A DNA stretch of 64,000 nucleotides. It comes from Heliobacteriaceae bacterium. GTDB lineage: Bacteria; Bacillota; Desulfitobacteriia; Heliobacteriales; Heliobacteriaceae. The translations under genes and the position numbers were made by a program. A model generated the notes under the pieces. That model had not been told where the DNA came from and did not search any database. It saw nothing but the letters and a program-made list of their open reading frames with translations. Shown piece after piece: positions 61,801 to 64,000 of this stretch (positions are counted from its first letter, which is position 1; every line of letters begins with the position of its first letter). The stretch covers positions 1 through 64,000 of the forward strand of contig JAQWAU010000001.1 of the NCBI GenBank assembly GCA_028707535.1, read 5' to 3'.

Positions 61801-63290
61801 ATATCGGCGGCAAAATTGCGGGTTACACTTTCATCGTACTTAAGGCCCCGCCGCCCGTTTTCGTCAAAAACACTGCGGCAATGACAAGCCTGTAAGCCTG
61901 TCACCCGCCCGTTTCCCCCGGTAAAATACCGTGGGGCCCAGGAGTTGTGTAAAGTCACCCCTTCAGCCAAGGCTTCTTCCACTTCCCAAGGCCAAGCCGG
62001 CATTTCTTCCCGGGTCCGCCGGTATACAATATGCACTTCCTGGGCCCCTTTACGTAAAGCGGTCCGGGCAGTGTCGACAGCGACATTCCCCCCACCGATC
62101 ACCACTACTTTTTTGCCGTTTACAGCCGGTTCTTGTCCTAACTGAACTTGCCGCAAATAGTCGACGCCACCATGAATACCGGCCTGTTCGCTGCCCTCCA
62201 AAGCGGTCAGCTGGCTGTGGGGCAACCCGGCAGCCAACAAAACAGCGGTATAACCCTGTTCCCGCAAATCCCGGAGGGAAAAATCCCGGCCCAAGGCCAC
62301 ATTAGTTTTTAACTCAATCCCCAAACTGAGAATATACCCAATTTCCCGTTCGATCAGTTCTTCCGGCAGGCGAAAGCGGGGAATCCCGTAGCGCAGCATT
62401 CCTCCAGGCTGGGGGTTTTGTTCAAAAACCGTTACCTTAAACCCTCGCCGCGTCAGGTCTTGGGCTGCGGTCAACCCCCCGGGACCAGCCCCGATAACCG
62501 CAATTTTCGCGGACTGCTGTTCTACGCCGGCCGGCAAAGACTGCCCAGCACCCAGTTCCGGCCAGCCAAAATCCGCCGCCGCCCTTTTCAAAGCGCCAAT
62601 CGCTACCGGAGCGTCAATTTCGCCCCGGTTGCACTCTTCCTCACAAGGGTGATGACATACCCGGCCGCAAATATGGGCAAACGGCATCTCCCGCAGAATA
62701 ACAGTTAAGGCTTCCTTAAACTTTCCCGCCGCCAACAAGGCAATATAACCCTGCGCATTACACCCGGCAGGACAGGTGCTCCGGCAAGGGGGTATCCCCA
62801 GTTTTTCAATTAAGTATTTATTTGGCACCGCTTGGGGAAACGCCTTATAAATTGCCTTACGTTCATCTTTGTGCTCATTGAAGGCGTTTTTAACCCGCAC
62901 CGGGCAAACCTGTTCACAATCAGCACAAGCAGTACATTCGATAATGTCAACATAACGGGCTTTTTTCCGGAGGGTGATGGTAAAGTCGCCCGCTACGCCG
63001 GCTACCTTTTCAATCTGGGCCTGCGTATGCAAACGAATATTTGGGTGGCTGTTGGTATCTGTCATGGTTGGTCCTAATAAACACATGGCACACTCGTTGG
63101 TAGGAAAGGTCTTATCCAACTGGGCCATTTTCCCCCCAATTGAAGGACCATCGATCACCATGTGCACAAGATAACCACCGTTGGCCAAATCCAAGGCCGA
63201 ACGCATCCCGGCGATGCCGCCGCCAACTACCATAACCGACCCCACCAGGTTATTTGTGCCCGCCGGATTATATTTATTTGTCACGGGCAT
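58812..63290 (-). CDS. hdrA: Heterodisulfide reductase subunit A-like protein with GltD-type insertion, tandem HdrA
   Basis: A 1492-residue flavin/iron-sulfur protein. Order: HdrA N-terminal FAD motif (VVGGGIAGMRSAL, residue 22) and CTACADCEQVCP (119); GltD/NADPH-oxidoreductase block about 163-640 (CRSTCPAGCNAQGYI, AVIGAGPGGLTAA at 265, VVVIGGGNVAVDTA at 396); rest of HdrA to about 985 (CVGSRDCGHG, FVCRCGSN); second HdrA (IIGGGVAGMTAALNLAEQG near 1112) and C-terminal ferredoxins (CAACLTCVRVCP, CHGCGTCCGECP). It is the flavin core of the MTHFR complex. Moorella HdrA is shorter as I recall; the insertion may take NAD(P)H directly. Confidence 0.9.
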   Translation of the reverse strand: MPVTNKYNPAGTNNLVGSVMVVGGGIAGMRSALDLANGGYLVHMVIDGPSIGGKMAQLDKTFPTNECAMCLLGPTMTDTNSHPNIRLHTQAQIEKVAGVAGDFTITLRKKARYVDIIECTACADCEQVCPVRVKNAFNEHKDERKAIYKAFPQAVPNKYLIEKLGIPPCRSTCPAGCNAQGYIALLAAGKFKEALTVILREMPFAHICGRVCHHPCEEECNRGEIDAPVAIGALKRAAADFGWPELGAGQSLPAGVEQQSAKIAVIGAGPGGLTAAQDLTRRGFKVTVFEQNPQPGGMLRYGIPRFRLPEELIEREIGYILSLGIELKTNVALGRDFSLRDLREQGYTAVLLAAGLPHSQLTALEGSEQAGIHGGVDYLRQVQLGQEPAVNGKKVVVIGGGNVAVDTARTALRKGAQEVHIVYRRTREEMPAWPWEVEEALAEGVTLHNSWAPRYFTGGNGRVTGLQACHCRSVFDENGRRGLKYDESVTRNFAADIVLVSIGQEARLQGLQEGLVMLPNGVPQVEPLTLQTNIPWLFTCGDLAHGARSVVEAVGSAHRVAVSIERFINGEDPAAGRSWDRSPKLPPPTDTIYSTCDRHAVEHAPARERNQDFREVYQPWDQATAIAEAERCLNCGVCCECFQCIEACKKKAIEPEMPDEVLDLQVGAVILAPGFDLIKATTKGEFGYGRYPNVVTAMDFERMLSSTGHTAGQVIRPSDGTPPHRVAFIQCVGSRDCGHGVEYCSSICCMYATKEALIAREHAPDIQPVIFYLDLRSYGKNFDKYVEAAKLGGVRYVRSMVSAVKQVPRTKNLLITYIDAQGEAITEEFDLVVLATGVQPPKRGAALAEILDFDLNEYGFAATGPFNPTETSRKGIFVAGGFQGPRDIPETVMNAAAAAATAGSLLAPVRNTMITPKVYPPEIDVSGQVPKVGVFVCRCGSNIAGVVDVPAVAAFAKDLPGVIYTEEFLYTCSQDTVKKIKEIAQEQGLNRIVVASCTIRTHQLLFREALREAGLNQFLFEMANIRDQCSWVHREDPVGATEKAKDLVRMAVEKVKHHQPLQLLPVPVIPKALIIGGGVAGMTAALNLAEQGFESFIVEKEPVLGGLIRKLYRSIDGQNLQAFGQDLVRQVMAEQKIKVFTGAKLTDFGGHQGHFNAQVVSEQPDTGEPANVWLEFGVVIIATGGRELPPANYPTGGAVLTNLQLEKALVKEPAKWAGKRRVVFIQCVGSRDSERAYCSRTCCQQSVKNALRLKELNPAAEIYVLYRDIRTYGFLEKYYKSARERGVLFFPYDPVAHGQPVIVTGGKGGDLSPITVEFQDAAEGVMTKLPADQVVLATATVAPQGIEELAGVLKLPLNEDKFFVENHAKLGPIDFPSAGLFLCGSAHAPKSIGEAISQAQGAVARAVTILAAGQLMVGGVVATVDPAKCAACLTCVRVCPYGVPQIGADHKAMIEAVQCHGCGTCCGECPGKAIQLQHYTDEQMLAKVSGLG

Positions 63291-63313
63291 TCACTCCAAT
63301 TTTTTATGGATAA

Positions 63314-64000
63314 TCAGATTAATCTTTTTTGGCGTAACAGCGGCACCGGATCGACCAAATGTTTAGCCCACCAGTCATCCTGATTGATCCCCATGGCCAA
63401 CGCCATCAATTCCGTTATGTAAAACACCGGCAAAGCAGCCGGACCGGCATTTTGCCTGGTATCTAAGTTTGCCATACACATCGGACAAGCAGTAACCAAA
63501 GCTTCAGCCCCTGCCTCCCGGGCGTGATCGACCAAATTACTGACCAAAGCAACCGCCAGATCTGTTTTTGTCAGGGCCAAACTCCCGCCGCAACAATCTG
63601 TCTGGTATGACCAGTCCGTTACTCCCGCCCCAAGTCTGATTAGAATCCGGGCCAGCGCCTCCGGCTGTTCGGGATCGTCAAAAGCCACAACCTCACCGGG
63701 CCGCACCAAATAACATCCATAATAAGGCGCCAGACACAAACCGGCCAGAGGGCGGGTAACCTTTTGCCGGAGCGAATTAAGGTGATCCTTTTGCTGAAAT
63801 AATTCCAACGGGTGCCGTACCATAATGCTGCCCTGGTAAGCATGTCCGGTGATTTCCTTCAGGTCCTGAATAATCTCCCGGATGGCACCCCGCTTAGCCT
63901 GGTAATCAACCAATTTTAAATTTTGATAACAGGCAGCACAAGGGACCAGCAAATCATCCCCTTGCTGTTCGGCCAATACTAGGTTGCGTAACGGTAATGC
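63314..64000 (-). CDS. hdrB: Heterodisulfide reductase subunit B-like protein (5' end outside window)
   Basis: 228 residues are visible; the N-terminal CCG half runs off the edge (frame open at 64000). The second CCG domain shows LLVPCAACYQNLK, LAPYYGCYLVRPG, TDCCGGSLALTKTDL and TACPMCMANLD, the non-cubane [4Fe-4S] ligands. It passes electrons in the MetFV-Hdr complex. 23 bases from hdrA. hdrC is expected beyond the edge. Confidence 0.92.
   Translation of the reverse strand, partial: ALPLRNLVLAEQQGDDLLVPCAACYQNLKLVDYQAKRGAIREIIQDLKEITGHAYQGSIMVRHPLELFQQKDHLNSLRQKVTRPLAGLCLAPYYGCYLVRPGEVVAFDDPEQPEALARILIRLGAGVTDWSYQTDCCGGSLALTKTDLAVALVSNLVDHAREAGAEALVTACPMCMANLDTRQNAGPAALPVFYITELMALAMGINQDDWWAKHLVDPVPLLRQKRLI

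Noticed and set aside
1-64000. CRISPR arrays, transposases, prophage and integrase signs
   Set aside because: No regularly spaced repeats and no transposase, integrase or phage protein motifs found in any frame.

Overview
The window reads as chromosome of an anaerobic, endospore-forming Clostridia-class Firmicute with roughly balanced GC. Spore genes (spoVK, spoVB, an alpha/beta SASP, ypeB, sleB), Gram-positive wall genes and GGAGG-type ribosome binding sites, often with TTG starts, support this. A metF-metV-mvhD-hdrA-hdrB cluster at the right end is the type known from Moorella-like acetogens and points to a Wood-Ljungdahl methyl branch (acetogenic, syntrophic or related life style). I saw no insertion sequence, prophage, CRISPR array, tRNA or rRNA gene.

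Layout. 1-8.8 kb (+): the conserved miaB-mutS-mutL-methyltransferase-miaA-hfq-spoVK block, tightly packed with ATGA overlaps. 8.8-13.9 kb: an apparently accessory stretch holding a three-gene GMC dehydrogenase cassette (+) and a sugar-dehydrogenase-like plus metallophosphoesterase pair (-). 13.9-20 kb: ynbB-type PLP enzyme, DUF456, ddl, lexA, DUF192 and a glucan phosphorylase. 20-28 kb (-): a 6S-like RNA, UPF0182, ACT and PaaK-type proteins, a PHP phosphoesterase and an EF-G-like GTPase. 28-34.6 kb: spoVB, SASP, surE, ypmA, a DUF366-queE-folE set for 7-deazaguanine synthesis, a Fur regulator and a SIMPL protein. 34.6-41.2 kb: small membrane and zinc proteins, plsY-like, pssA, DUF3343-HAD-ahcY and an LCP protein. 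41.2-46.1 kb: an HD-GYP protein divergent from a cNMP-DUF2225 protein and a class A PBP. 46-51.3 kb: ypeB-sleB, a degenerate sigma54-type regulator and a c-di-AMP riboswitch in front of a second SleB-like hydrolase. 51.3-56.7 kb: selA, a GIY-YIG/ferredoxin ORF, a beta-CASP protein and hypotheticals. 56.7-64 kb (-): the methylene-THF reductase complex.

How the parts work together. The left block covers DNA mismatch repair, tRNA modification and RNA chaperoning. The centre covers sporulation, germination and envelope functions, with second-messenger inputs (c-di-AMP riboswitch, HD-GYP and cNMP domains). The right end is energy metabolism: MetF-MetV reduces methylene-THF, while HdrA, HdrB and MvhD supply flavin and iron-sulfur electron transfer. 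The HdrA here is unusually large (1492 residues) because a GltD-type pyridine-nucleotide oxidoreductase module is inserted into it. Besides the long genes I found several very small ones (ypmA, a 33-residue zinc ribbon, two tentative microORFs) and a pseudoknot-capable leader RNA at 36.5 kb that I cannot assign to a known class.
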